Part shown: piece after piece, positions 14,943-23,768 of the stretch
How positions within the stretch are numbered: the stretch's first letter is position 1
How the letters are laid out: every line of letters starts with the position of its first letter
The notes under the pieces: model-generated
The model's database searches: none
What the model was told of the DNA's origin: nothing
What the model saw: only the letters and a program-made list of their open reading frames with translations
Position numbers and translations under genes: made by a program
Source: Enterococcus_D entomosocium
GTDB lineage: Bacteria; Bacillota; Bacilli; Lactobacillales; Enterococcaceae
Reading direction: 5' to 3' (one strand)
Assembly: GCF_030441895.1 (NCBI RefSeq)
Contig: NZ_JARJAS010000002.1
DNA length: 64,000 nucleotides

Positions 14943-16329
14943 TGGCTGACACCTCCAATAGTGCTTTGGCTTTGTGTAATGTTTCTTGGTATTCAGATGA
15001 AGGATCAGAATCATAAACGATCCCCGCCCCTGCTTGGACATAAGCGATCTCGTCTTTCAATACCAATGTCCGAATCCCGATGGCAAAATCCGCTTGATCA
15101 TTTCGTGAAAAATAACCAACTGCACCAGCATAGACCCCTCTTCGAACAGCTTCCCACTGATAGATGCGAGTCATGGCACGAATCTTTGGTGCCCCGCTGA
15201 CCGTGCCTGCTGGCAGGGTTGCTTTCAAGGCATCCATTGCCGTCACACCTGCTCTGCGCTTGGCAGCCACTACCGAAACGATGTGCATGACATAGCGGTA
15301 TTTCTCGATCACCATGTATAAAGGAACATGAACCGTCCCATGTTCAGCGATCCGCCCTAAATCATTGCGCCCAAGATCGATCAGCATCTGATGCTCTGCA
15401 CGTTCTTTTTCATCTGCCAATAGTTCATTTGCCAAAGCTTCGTCTTCTGCTTTGGTTGCACCTCGTTTGCGGGTACCAGCGATCGGATTCGTGGTGATTT
15501 CGTCGCCTTGAACGCGAATCAGGCTTTCAGGTGAGCTACCAATCACTTTAAATCCGTGATCGAAATCAAGATAATAGAGATACGCGGAAGGATTTGTCAC
15601 TCGTAGTTTGCGGTAATAGTCAAAGGGCTCTTGTTTAAATGACGCTTTCAGACGTTGCGAAGGAACGACTTGGAACATGTCTCCCGCCGTAATTCGGGCT
15701 TTCGCCTCTTGAACGATCGCTTCATAGGCATGTTGAGTAACATTGCTGGTAAAATGCAGTTTTTCATTTGACAATACACGGGTCTCAGCGGCGACTGGTG
15801 TCCTTAACTGCTGCTTCACTGCTTGCATTACCTGCTCCATCTCGACGGTTCCTCTTTGGCTATAGCAATTTTCAAGAATGATCGTTAAAGTTTCCGTCTG
15901 ATGGTCCAAAACGAGAAAAGTTTCGAAAAGCCAAAAGGCCATATCAGGCACTTGCAATTCATCTGCGGGCAGTTGTCCGATGTCTTCATAGCAAGCGGCG
16001 ATATCATAGCCCGCATACCCGATAGCCCCACTTTGCAGCGGTAGATTCGGTAAAGCGCTAATTTCCTTTTTGACTACATACCCTTCCATTTCTTTTAAAG
16101 GGTCCTGACACGGGTACTTGTTGACCGTTTTTTTCAAAAGATCCTCCACTTGAAAAACACCATCCTTAAAGGTCATTTTCTGAACGGGATCAAAGGTAAG
16201 GATCGAATAGCGTCCGGTATCTTCTTCTCTGGGAATACTTTCCAATAAACATTTATGCGCCCCTTGAATCCGTAAAAAAACTGAGACAGGTGTCAAACAA
16301 TCGCTGTTGATTCGTTCCATTCGATACAT
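14923..16329 (-). CDS. trpE: Anthranilate synthase component I
   Basis: Chorismate-using subunit of anthranilate synthase, 468 residues, first step of tryptophan synthesis. The C-terminal chorismate-binding domain shows FQVVPSQRLK, SPESLIRVQGDEITTNPIAGTRKRG, LIDLGRNDLGRIAEHGTV and LPAGTVSGAPKIRAM. The N-terminal half has the expected inhibitor-binding region, with RYSILTFDP visible. I start at ATG 16329, which follows AAAGGAG by seven bases. Upstream in-frame sequence belongs to the T-box terminator. First structural gene of trpEGDCFBA, under two tandem T-boxes. Confidence 0.97.
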   Translation of the reverse strand: MYRMERINSDCLTPVSVFLRIQGAHKCLLESIPREEDTGRYSILTFDPVQKMTFKDGVFQVEDLLKKTVNKYPCQDPLKEMEGYVVKKEISALPNLPLQSGAIGYAGYDIAACYEDIGQLPADELQVPDMAFWLFETFLVLDHQTETLTIILENCYSQRGTVEMEQVMQAVKQQLRTPVAAETRVLSNEKLHFTSNVTQHAYEAIVQEAKARITAGDMFQVVPSQRLKASFKQEPFDYYRKLRVTNPSAYLYYLDFDHGFKVIGSSPESLIRVQGDEITTNPIAGTRKRGATKAEDEALANELLADEKERAEHQMLIDLGRNDLGRIAEHGTVHVPLYMVIEKYRYVMHIVSVVAAKRRAGVTAMDALKATLPAGTVSGAPKIRAMTRIYQWEAVRRGVYAGAVGYFSRNDQADFAIGIRTLVLKDEIAYVQAGAGIVYDSDPSSEYQETLHKAKALLEVSANDFTRR

Positions 16330-16351
16330 AAGCTGCTCCTTTCTTTGTAAA

Positions 16352-16640
16352 CAAAAAGCCCTCAAGCAAACGCCATAAAAACGTCTGCTTGAGGGCGAAT
16401 GATCGCGGTACCACCTCAATTGAAGTTGCCCAAATAAACAACTTCTTCTCTATCAACCGTCTAACAACGGTCTTCCTCGATAACGGGAGTTCCCGCATTT
16501 TCCTACTGCCAAAAAAGGGTTCAAAAAATGATCGGCTAAGGCCATTTCCTTGATTTCTTGGTGCCGGACTCTCATCACCGCCGACTTTCTGTAACCAAAA
16601 AAGACTCAAGTACTTCTCTTAGTTTGATTTTACGTTTATT
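16352..16640 (-). ncRNA. T-box leader, Trp-specific (trpE-proximal copy)
   Basis: Second T-box of the transcript. The antiterminator motif GGTGGTACCGCG lies at 16404-16415 (minus). A strong GC-rich terminator with about 15-base arms and a T run spans 16352-16396. A candidate specifier TGG (Trp) at 16542-16544 sits in the context GAAATGG. A conserved GGGAACTCCCGTTA element is at 16481-16494. The start boundary is approximate. Uncharged tRNA-Trp would stabilise the antiterminator and allow trpE transcription. Confidence 0.92.
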
Positions 16641-16664
16641 TTTTTATTGGTTGAAGGGCAAGAA

Positions 16665-16922
16665 AAACAAAAAAGCCCTCAGGCAAACAAACTTGTCTGC
16701 CTGAGGGCGATTACTCACGGTGCCACCTCAATTGGTTCTCTAGATCGTCTATCAACGATCGTTCTCTGTAACGGGAGTTCCCGGAAAAAGCCTACTGATT
16801 TCAGCCTTTCGACACAAAAGTCCATTTCTGAAGCGTCAATCTGCTGATTTGCACCACCATCAGCTCTCTGCAAGACGAACGTCCTCATACTTCTCTTTTG
16901 TTTAGTCTTAATGAGTTATTGG
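16665..16922 (-). ncRNA. T-box leader, Trp-specific (promoter-proximal copy)
   Basis: First T-box after the promoter. The T-box motif variant GGTGGCACCGTG is at 16716-16727, its terminator (arms GCCCTCAGGCA/TGCCTGAGGGC plus T run) at 16665-16708, and a candidate TGG specifier at 16822-16824, again in GAAATGG. The GGGAACTCCCGTTA element is at 16769-16782. It resembles the downstream copy in these blocks but differs elsewhere, as expected from an old duplication. Confidence 0.92.
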
Positions 16923-16927
16923 TAGCT

Positions 16928-16956
16928 ATATTACGCGGCTTTTGTTGATCTGTCAA
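16928..16956 (-). promoter_or_regulatory. Promoter of the trp operon
   Basis: Minus strand consensus TTGACA (16951-16956), 17-base spacer, TAATAT (16928-16933), right before the first T-box. Confidence 0.9.
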
Positions 16957-17201
16957 CAGGAAAAAGCGAATTTTATTTTTTTGACTCCTTTTGACAAAAC
17001 AAGAAAACATCCTGCAACGGTTTGTCTTAACCAAAATGACGACACATTCTTTAGGCCAAAAATGCCCTTCACTTCTTTCAGATTACTTAATTATAGTTGC
17101 TGATCCATTTAAATAATATTTGTTTTTTTATAACCCTTACGTGAAGATCAAGCTACGAAATATTCGCTATCTTTTACCAAAAAATCGACATTTACCCAAA
17201 A

Positions 17202-17221
17202 TTTTCATGACATCATGAAAA
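17202..17221. repeat. Palindrome upstream of the 17286 gene
   Basis: TTTTCATGA and TCATGAAAA are perfect 9-base arms around CA. It lies just upstream of a promoter, so a regulator site is likely. A related, longer palindrome occurs at 27603-27632. Confidence 0.5.
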
Positions 17222-17228
17222 AACAGAA

Positions 17229-17257
17229 TTGTTATTCAAAATATTATTCTATATGAT
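17229..17257 (+). promoter_or_regulatory. Promoter of the small gene at 17286
   Basis: TTGTTA (17229-17234), 17-base spacer, TATGAT (17252-17257). The palindrome at 17202 ends eight bases upstream of the -35 box. Confidence 0.65.
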
Positions 17258-17285
17258 TGAACCGGATATAAGAAAGGGTGATTAA

Positions 17286-17555
17286 ATGCACATAGACAAA
17301 TTATATTTCTCCACCTTTATTTATAAAATGAGCTGCTTAGAATTTACTTACTCTCTCATTCAATCCAATGAGAAAAATGCCGATTTATCAGAGGAAGAAC
17401 AAGCAGAAATTGAATGGATCATCGACTCTGCTCTCCATCGAAAACTCTACGCCTCTCGCAAAAAGAGTCTTTTTTCCTCAAAAATAAAATTATCGAAAGA
17501 AAGTTATTCTTTGTATTTGCGAATGAAGAAATACGAACATATGATAGACCTCTAA
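17286..17555 (+). CDS. Small protein of unknown function (89 residues)
   Basis: I do not recognise this protein. It is 89 residues, mostly helical by composition: an N-terminal stretch rich in aromatic residues (LYFSTFIYKMSCLEFTYSL), an acidic middle (DLSEEEQAEIEWII) and a basic C-terminal half with many Lys, Arg, Ser and Tyr. No signal peptide or membrane segment is evident. A clear promoter and an AAAGGGTG ribosome binding site support expression. Local sequence is more AT-rich than its neighbours. It lies upstream of the Mga-like regulator gene in the same direction, about 170 bases apart, and may be its partner or an independent gene. Confidence 0.6.
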   Translation: MHIDKLYFSTFIYKMSCLEFTYSLIQSNEKNADLSEEEQAEIEWIIDSALHRKLYASRKKSLFSSKIKLSKESYSLYLRMKKYEHMIDL

Positions 17556-17724
17556 CCGTTAAAACACATAAAAAACCTCATTCCTTTAGACAGTTACTCA
17601 GAAGGATACCCATTCCATCTTTTTTAATAGAAAAACATCATTCGGTGAATTGGAAATAGCAAAACTTGCCTTTTTCGTATAAAATCAAAAAGAACACGAA
17701 AGACTCAGAAAGGAAGTTTTTGTC

Positions 17725-19176
17725 ATGGATGGGATGATGAAAAAAATCATTACCGAGAAGGATTTATTACGTCAGATCCTTCTCTTGGAACAACTGGCGA
17801 ATCACAAAATGATCACTGCCAAGCAACTAGCAAAATTGATCGATACGACGGAACGAACGGTTTTTTCTGATATAACCTATATTCGTCAACAATTACCCGA
17901 AGGTTGGCAGATTGAAGCCGCCAGTAATGGCTTTGCTTTGACCCATGATGGGCCATTGTTGATGAGTCAGCTATGGGAAACGTTTTTCCCTCAATCGATC
18001 GGTGTTTCTTTAATGAAAGCATTGCTTTTTTCCAGCGAACTTAGCACGCAAGAAATTCTTGGCCAAGCGGGAACTTCCTATGAAACTTTGCGGCGGCATA
18101 TTACAAAATTAAATAAAAGTTTGACGGATTTTTCCTTACGGATTCGCATCACAAATCGCGTGATCCGCTTTGAAGGAAGTGAGATCAATATTCGGGTCTT
18201 TTTCCATCGACTTTTACTGCCTTATACCCATAACAATTACTTTTTTGAGGAATATACAATTCATGAGTCCCACTATCAACATTTTTTACAGCGTCTGGGC
18301 AAAGATAAACTCCAAATCGACGTAGAACAAATCTTCGGTACTTGCTGGTTTTTTATCAATACAATCCGTATCAAGGCCAATTGCCGCATGGATTCCTTCG
18401 AATTTAATGGGGATGATCCCCTCTACGGTCTTTTCCAACAGCCATTAAGTTATCTCTACCAAAAAGAAGGCGTATATTTAGAATGCAGCGAACACTTCTT
18501 TAGCTTCTACTGTTTTTTAGAAAGCTGGAACTACAATAACGATTGGTCCCAAACGATTCAAGCGACTCTTGAAACGTATCAAACCATTCACGATAAAACG
18601 ACCCATTTTGTCGAACAATTAGCCCGCTCGTTGCAGCTACCTCTCGCTAGCGGGACGCAGCTGATTGAGAATCTGTTGCTGCTCTTGATCAAAACGCAAG
18701 AGTCTGCCAAACTCTCAGAATGGTTTGGGTTAGAATTTCACGAGATCCAGCGCTTGAATCAGCCCTATTCGCTACCGATAGAAGCAACGATCCATGACTT
18801 TTTAGAAGAACAGACAAACAGTCAAAGGGAAACGAGTTTTCCTTTATGGTCAACCACCACCTTGTTGATCCAACAGGCTATTTTACAAATCAACCCTATC
18901 CGGGCAAAGGGATACTTTATCTTTCAAGGGGAGCCAGCATGGAAAGCTTACCTTATGCAAGAATTGAATGACTTTCTCGGAGCACGTATTCTACTATCGG
19001 CGATCGAACCAGGTCAACTAGATGGGCTATCGGCAACCGACGTTGATTTTGTTTTGTCAAATTTCCCATTAGATGATGCCCCTGTCCCAGTCTTTTATTT
19101 ATCGATGGTACCGACCAAAAATGAGCTCAATCAAGTGACTGAGCTCATTCAAACCTATTATTTAAGTTATCACTAG
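17725..19176 (+). CDS. Mga-family transcriptional regulator
   Basis: 483-residue regulator of the Mga/AtxA/PRD type. Two N-terminal helix-turn-helix units are visible: LLLEQLANHKMITAKQLAKLIDTTERTVFSDI at about residues 20-50, and STQEILGQAGTSYETLRRHITKLNK at about 105-130. A long helical middle corresponds to the PRD-like part. The C-terminal segment (KGYFIFQGEPAWKAYLMQEL onward) resembles a PTS EIIB-like fold, as in other Mga proteins. Such proteins often activate surface or metabolic genes in response to PTS phosphorylation. Targets here are unknown. Preceded by AGAAAGGAAG and followed by a terminator at 19184. Confidence 0.8.
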   Translation: MDGMMKKIITEKDLLRQILLLEQLANHKMITAKQLAKLIDTTERTVFSDITYIRQQLPEGWQIEAASNGFALTHDGPLLMSQLWETFFPQSIGVSLMKALLFSSELSTQEILGQAGTSYETLRRHITKLNKSLTDFSLRIRITNRVIRFEGSEINIRVFFHRLLLPYTHNNYFFEEYTIHESHYQHFLQRLGKDKLQIDVEQIFGTCWFFINTIRIKANCRMDSFEFNGDDPLYGLFQQPLSYLYQKEGVYLECSEHFFSFYCFLESWNYNNDWSQTIQATLETYQTIHDKTTHFVEQLARSLQLPLASGTQLIENLLLLLIKTQESAKLSEWFGLEFHEIQRLNQPYSLPIEATIHDFLEEQTNSQRETSFPLWSTTTLLIQQAILQINPIRAKGYFIFQGEPAWKAYLMQELNDFLGARILLSAIEPGQLDGLSATDVDFVLSNFPLDDAPVPVFYLSMVPTKNELNQVTELIQTYYLSYH

Positions 19177-19183
19177 AATCATC

Positions 19184-19218
19184 AAGCTGCCTTTATTGTT
19201 TCACTGGGGCAGCTTTTT
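19184..19218 (+). terminator. Terminator of the Mga-family gene, overlapping the end of the ATPase gene
   Basis: AAGCTGCC (19184-19191) and GGCAGCTT (19208-19215) followed by T. The right arm lies within the last codons of the convergent ATPase gene. Confidence 0.7.
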
Positions 19219-21757
19219 GACGTCCTTGCAGCTTGTTTGTAATAAATTTCTCACCTTCGACGACTGTGAAAAGAAGTGCCCCGTTGGCTGCAATACTCAA
19301 CTGCTGCATCAGCGTCAAAGAACCAATCCCTAAAAGCTGGTGTCCGATAGGTGTTAGGAAAATCGCTGCCTGCAATACAATCAGTAGTGCCAGGGAGACT
19401 AAGAGTGCTTTATTGGCAAAGAGTTGGCGATTCAACGCCGGCTTTACCAGCTCACGACAGTTCAGTAAGTAGACTGCTTGAGCAAAGACGATACTTTGCA
19501 GTAGCATGCTTTGTTGAAGGACCGTTCCTTCAAACTGAATCGCTAAGACGTAGGAAGGAATCATGATTAACAGCGAGACATAGAAGATGCGGAACAGACT
19601 GTACCAAGATAAGATACCTTCTTTGATTGGCCGTGGTGGTCGATTCATGACATCCGCACTTGCCTTCTCAAAACCGAGTGCGTAAGAAAGCGTGATGGTT
19701 GTCACCATATTTACCCATAAAATTTGTACAGGTGTCAGTGGCAGTGGTCGGTTCAACAAGAGTGCCGCAATAACGATCAATCCTTGTGCAACAGCCGTTG
19801 GTAAGAAGAAGTTGATGGTTTTCTTCAAATTATCGTAGATCCGTCGACCCACTCGGACGGCATTGGCGATCGTATGAAAATTATCGTCTGCCAAAACCAT
19901 ATCGGCTGCTTGCTTGGTTACTTCACTGCCTTTGATCCCCATAGCGATCCCAATGTCGGCTTTTTTCAGCGCTGGTGCATCGTTTACACCATCGCCGGTC
20001 ATTCCGACAATCTCTTCATTCGCCTGCAAAGCACTAACGATCCGTAATTTATGCTCTGGGGTCGTTCGAGCAAAGATATCTGTCTTTTGGACTGCTTGCT
20101 GCAACTCCTCCTCAGACAGCAGATCGATTTCCAGCCCTTCCAACACGTGATTCGTGTGCTTCAATCCAATTTGCTTGCCGATAGCTTGAGCGGTCTTGCC
20201 ATGATCTCCTGTGATCATTTTGACTTGGATGCCCGCTTGCAAGCACTCTTTTACTGCTTTGATGGCACTGTCTTTCGGAGGATCAATGATGCCAGCGATC
20301 CCAACAAAGGTTAAATTGATGAGTGCTTCGTGGGACAAGGACTCCTGTGCCGACAGCGTCAGATGCGCAAAGCCGATCAGTCGCTGCCCTTTCGCTGCTA
20401 ATTTTGCACTTTCATCTAACCACCATTGCTTTTGATCTGAAGTCAGTTGGCTTTTCTCAAGCAACACTTCGGGCGCACCCTTGACAAACACTACCGAGTC
20501 ATTCGGCTCTTCTTGATTTTGATGGCGTGTTGCCATGTACTTGTAAGAGGAACTAAAAGGAATTTTATCGACTGTTTTACGCAATGGTTGCTGCGCTAAT
20601 TCTGCGTATTGTAACAAGGCTTTTTCGGTTGGGTTTCCAACGAGTTCAGCCGCCTTTTGTCCTTCGTCTTGCTTCAAATCTTGACAATTTGCCATGATAT
20701 CAAGCACCGTTGCTTTATCCACGTTTGACTCAACTAAGACATCGACGACCGTCATTTCATTTTTGGTCAAGGTTCCTGTTTTGTCTGAACAAATCACCGT
20801 CATGGCACCTAGTGTCTCCACTGATGGCATCGTTTTGATGATTGCTTGCTCCTCAGACATTTCCTTGACACCCATCGATAAAATCATGGTCAGCACGGCT
20901 GGCAAGCCCTCTGGAATCATTGCTACAACTAATGCGATACCTGATGAGAACAAGAGATCAAGATCAAAGCCGTAGCGGAAGGTAGTAAAGAAGATCAAGA
21001 AAATCACTAATCCGATAATGCCTTTAAAGATTTGGTGATTCAATTGCTTCATTTTTTTGATCAACGGGGTTTCTTGCGCTTTCACAGACTGAATTGCTTG
21101 ATTGATCTGGCCGATTTGTGTATCGTCTCCTGTTTCAACGACGATCCCGCTGGCAGTTCCGCTTTCTACATGGGTACCAGAAAACGCCATGTTCCGCTGG
21201 TCACCAATCGTACTTTCTTGAGTAATGGGTTCGGTCATTTTTTGAACTGGCTCAGATTCGCCGGTTAAGATAGACTCTTCAATCACAAGATCATGGGTTT
21301 CGATCAAGCGCATATCTGCTGGTACGACATCTCCTGGTCCTAAAACGACTAAATCTCCGTTTACTAAGGAAGAAACAGCAATTTTCTTCTTGCGGCCATG
21401 AACATAAATTGTTGCTTCTTGCCCCATGAATTGCTTCAACCCATCCAGTGACTCTTGGGCTTTACGCTCTTGCCAGTAGCCGACTAATCCATTGATGACG
21501 ACGACCGCCATAATAATGCCGCTTTCGATATAATCACCCGAAACCCCTTTTAAGACGGCTGCGACGATTAAGACCAACATCAGTAAGTCTGTAAAATGCT
21601 TGCCGACTTTCTTCCATGTAGGGATCTGCGCAGCCTCAGTGATTTTATTTTCACCTTGCTTTGCTAAACGCTGGTTGCGTTCTTCGGAGGAAAGGCCCTG
21701 CCGTGTTGTTTGCAACGTATGTAATAGTTCTTCTGTTGTGTTTTTGTACCAATTCAT
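19193..21757 (-). CDS. Cation-transporting P-type ATPase (Ca2+-type, PacL/SERCA-like)
   Basis: 854-residue P-type ATPase of subfamily IIA. N-terminal cation-ATPase domain (residues 1-70), the ESILTGESEPV actuator loop, the phosphorylation site CSDKTGTLTKNEM with Asp, the ATP-binding region around residue 430, and the hinge MTGDGVNDAPALKKADIGIAMG. TM4 carries VAMIPEGLPAVL, the PEGL motif found in Ca2+ pumps, and TM6 has LWVNMVTTITLS where ion ligands are expected. Probably exports Ca2+ (Mn2+ possible) across the cell membrane. A GGAGG site precedes the ATG. Stands alone, convergent with the Mga-family gene. Confidence 0.92.
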   Translation of the reverse strand: MNWYKNTTEELLHTLQTTRQGLSSEERNQRLAKQGENKITEAAQIPTWKKVGKHFTDLLMLVLIVAAVLKGVSGDYIESGIIMAVVVINGLVGYWQERKAQESLDGLKQFMGQEATIYVHGRKKKIAVSSLVNGDLVVLGPGDVVPADMRLIETHDLVIEESILTGESEPVQKMTEPITQESTIGDQRNMAFSGTHVESGTASGIVVETGDDTQIGQINQAIQSVKAQETPLIKKMKQLNHQIFKGIIGLVIFLIFFTTFRYGFDLDLLFSSGIALVVAMIPEGLPAVLTMILSMGVKEMSEEQAIIKTMPSVETLGAMTVICSDKTGTLTKNEMTVVDVLVESNVDKATVLDIMANCQDLKQDEGQKAAELVGNPTEKALLQYAELAQQPLRKTVDKIPFSSSYKYMATRHQNQEEPNDSVVFVKGAPEVLLEKSQLTSDQKQWWLDESAKLAAKGQRLIGFAHLTLSAQESLSHEALINLTFVGIAGIIDPPKDSAIKAVKECLQAGIQVKMITGDHGKTAQAIGKQIGLKHTNHVLEGLEIDLLSEEELQQAVQKTDIFARTTPEHKLRIVSALQANEEIVGMTGDGVNDAPALKKADIGIAMGIKGSEVTKQAADMVLADDNFHTIANAVRVGRRIYDNLKKTINFFLPTAVAQGLIVIAALLLNRPLPLTPVQILWVNMVTTITLSYALGFEKASADVMNRPPRPIKEGILSWYSLFRIFYVSLLIMIPSYVLAIQFEGTVLQQSMLLQSIVFAQAVYLLNCRELVKPALNRQLFANKALLVSLALLIVLQAAIFLTPIGHQLLGIGSLTLMQQLSIAANGALLFTVVEGEKFITNKLQGRQKAAPVKQ

Positions 21758-22026
21758 ATTTTTTTCCTCCTTGTTTATTTATTTGATCTGAACATAGTAT
21801 AAGACATTAAAACCATAAAATTCTGGCGATAATTTCAGTGGAGCCTGAAAAAAATGAGTGTTTTTATTAAAGGGGAAGGGCGGCTTCGTCCCGTGGTTTC
21901 ACAAAACCAACAGAAAACGTTTGTTGATTGTTTTTGCAGGTGTAATCAAGTAAACTAAGACACACCCAATCAATTGCTATCTGTCCCCATCATCCAAAGG
22001 TAAGATAGAAGAAAGGAGCCAAATTA

Positions 22027-22365
22027 ATGGCAATCTATACCGATACAAAAATCACGCAGGGACCTTTTCTTTTCATTTCTGGTCAAACGCCGTCACAAGA
22101 CGGAGCCACACCTGAGGACCCGCAAGAGCAAACAGCCATCGTTTTGAAGAAAATCGAAGAGCATTTATCAGCCAATCAACTGTCTTGGTCATCAGTGGTC
22201 AAAATGACCGTCTTTTTAACGGATGCTGCTTACTTAGCTGCTGTCCGTACGGCATTCACAACCATTTTGGCAGAAAACAAACCGGCCATGAGTCTCGTCA
22301 TCGTTGCCGGCTTGGTTGCCCCTGAATTTAAAGTGGAGATTGAAGCACAAGCCACCTTGGCTTAA
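22027..22365 (+). CDS. Rid-family protein (YjgF/YER057c/UK114) lacking the catalytic arginine
   Basis: 112-residue Rid-fold protein. It opens AIYTDTKITQGPFLFISGQTPSQDG and has a VVKMTVFLTD strand typical of the family. RidA enzymes hydrolyse reactive enamines and imines using an Arg in a conserved P-A-R-S context. The matching position here reads KPAMSLVIVAGL, with Met in place of Arg, so it probably belongs to a Rid subgroup without imine deaminase activity. The C-terminal VEIEAQATLA matches the trimer-forming strand. Single gene preceded by AAAGGAGCC and ending in a strong bidirectional hairpin. Confidence 0.85.
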   Translation: MAIYTDTKITQGPFLFISGQTPSQDGATPEDPQEQTAIVLKKIEEHLSANQLSWSSVVKMTVFLTDAAYLAAVRTAFTTILAENKPAMSLVIVAGLVAPEFKVEIEAQATLA

Positions 22366-22373
22366 AAAGGCGC

Positions 22374-22428
22374 AACACCAAAAAACTTCGTACTGGCGAT
22401 TGCCTTCCCTACGAAGTTTTTTGGTGTT
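22374..22428. terminator. Bidirectional terminator between the Rid and glycerate kinase genes
   Basis: Perfect 19-base inverted repeat: arms at 22374-22392 and 22410-22428 with a 17-base loop. The arms contain A6/T6 tracts, so each strand shows a U-rich stretch. It serves two convergent genes. Confidence 0.85.
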
Positions 22429-22434
22429 TGCTTC

Positions 22435-23601
22435 TTATTTGGTTGGAAAATTAGTGCCTTCTGAAGGAACTGATCCGGTCTTTTTTTGCCACTGCTCCAC
22501 AAAGCCGGCGATGGCTTGAGCAGTCTGTTGAGCATTAATCAAGGTTCGCTTTTTTTCCATCGCTTCTGCCAAGGAAACTGGTCCTTGTTGGATACTGAAG
22601 ACTGTTGGAAGCAATTGCGACAGTTCGCCGAGACGTTCGGTTCGGGAGCCACAGATTGCAACAATTGGGAGTTGGCGTTTTTGAGCGAGCAAAGCGACAC
22701 CATAGGGTACTTTCCCCCTAGCTGTTTGGCCATCGATACGACCTTCACCGGTGATCAATAAGTCTGCTCCTTTGATTTTTTCCTCAAATCCAATCAAGGA
22801 AGCAATCGTCGAAAATCCCGGAACCAACTGACCACCTGCCAAATAAACCGCACCACCAAGGCCCCCAGCTGCACCAGAACCAGGGACTTCCAAATCGATC
22901 CCCGTGGTCCGCTTGATGTGTTCAGCCAAACGCTTTGCTTGTTGATCCAACTGCTGGATCGTTTCTTTGGTTGCCCCTTTCTGTGAACCAAAAACTGACG
23001 CAAATCCTTGTTCACCTGAATAAGGATTTGTTACATCGGCTAAAGCAAACAGGTCAATTTGTGCAAGCAGAGGGTTCAACTGGCTGAGCTCCAGAGATTC
23101 TGCCTGCAGCAAAGGATTGTTTTCCATTCGCACGTTTCTTTGAATGGTTGCTCCTAACGCAAGTAAAAAGCCTACGCCCCCATCAGAAGTGCCGCTACCG
23201 CCAAGGGTCAGGTAAATTTTTTTCACTCCTTGTCTGCAAGCTGCTAAGACCATTTGGCCTAAACCAAAAGAAGAGCTATTGCGGGTGGTCTCGTCACTAG
23301 GTTCCACGAGTTGCAATCCGATCACTTCCGCAGATTCAATCAAAGCGATTTTTTCTTCATTGATTTTTGTGACCAACATACGGGCTTGCAACTTACCACC
23401 TAATGGGTCGGTCACTGGAACCGTTTCGTAATTGCCTCCAAACGCAGCAAAAACTGCTGCCATCGAGCCTTCTCCCCCATCAGCGATGGGAATACTACAT
23501 TTTTCCCACTGGTCTGAAAACCCGCTTAAGACCGCTTGATTTAATTCTGCGGAAGTGGCGCTTCCTTTGAAGGAATCAATCGCTGCTATAATTTTCATCA
23601 T
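22435..23601 (-). CDS. Glycerate kinase (type 1, GlxK/GarK family)
   Basis: 388-residue glycerate kinase that phosphorylates D-glycerate (family members make 2-phospho- or 3-phosphoglycerate). It opens MMKIIAAIDSFKGSATSAELNQAV. It carries SIPIADGGEGSMAAV, the glycine-rich YLTLGGSGTSDGGVGFLLALGA and GSGAAGGLGGAVYLAGGQL, and DLLITGEGRIDGQTARGKVPYGV, all standard for the family. Either of two adjacent ATGs could start it, and the first is seven bases after GGAG. No glyoxylate or garD genes are near, so the glycerate source is not indicated by context. Confidence 0.93.
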   Translation of the reverse strand: MMKIIAAIDSFKGSATSAELNQAVLSGFSDQWEKCSIPIADGGEGSMAAVFAAFGGNYETVPVTDPLGGKLQARMLVTKINEEKIALIESAEVIGLQLVEPSDETTRNSSSFGLGQMVLAACRQGVKKIYLTLGGSGTSDGGVGFLLALGATIQRNVRMENNPLLQAESLELSQLNPLLAQIDLFALADVTNPYSGEQGFASVFGSQKGATKETIQQLDQQAKRLAEHIKRTTGIDLEVPGSGAAGGLGGAVYLAGGQLVPGFSTIASLIGFEEKIKGADLLITGEGRIDGQTARGKVPYGVALLAQKRQLPIVAICGSRTERLGELSQLLPTVFSIQQGPVSLAEAMEKKRTLINAQQTAQAIAGFVEQWQKKTGSVPSEGTNFPTK

Positions 23602-23704
23602 TCTGCCTCTCCTTCTAGATCATCTCTTTGTCAGAGATGGGGGCACCTACGTTAATAATCAACCTATGGTTAATCAAATCAACCAAAAGTTAACTAGTAA
23701 TCCA

Positions 23705-23733
23705 TTGTAAGTTATCCCTTCTCCTCTTATGAT
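23705..23733 (+). promoter_or_regulatory. Promoter of the XRE/ABC-exporter operon
   Basis: TTGTAA (23705-23710), 17-base spacer, TATGAT (23728-23733). An imperfect dyad GGTTAATCAAATCAACC lies about 30 bases upstream and could be a regulator site. Confidence 0.65.
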
Positions 23734-23768
23734 AGAAGTATATCAAACAAACCTATCGGAGGTGTACT

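Noticed and set aside
16253..16609. Open frame across the trpE start and the proximal T-box
   Set aside because: It lies in structured RNA on the same strand and shows no protein features. T-box arms explain the sequence.
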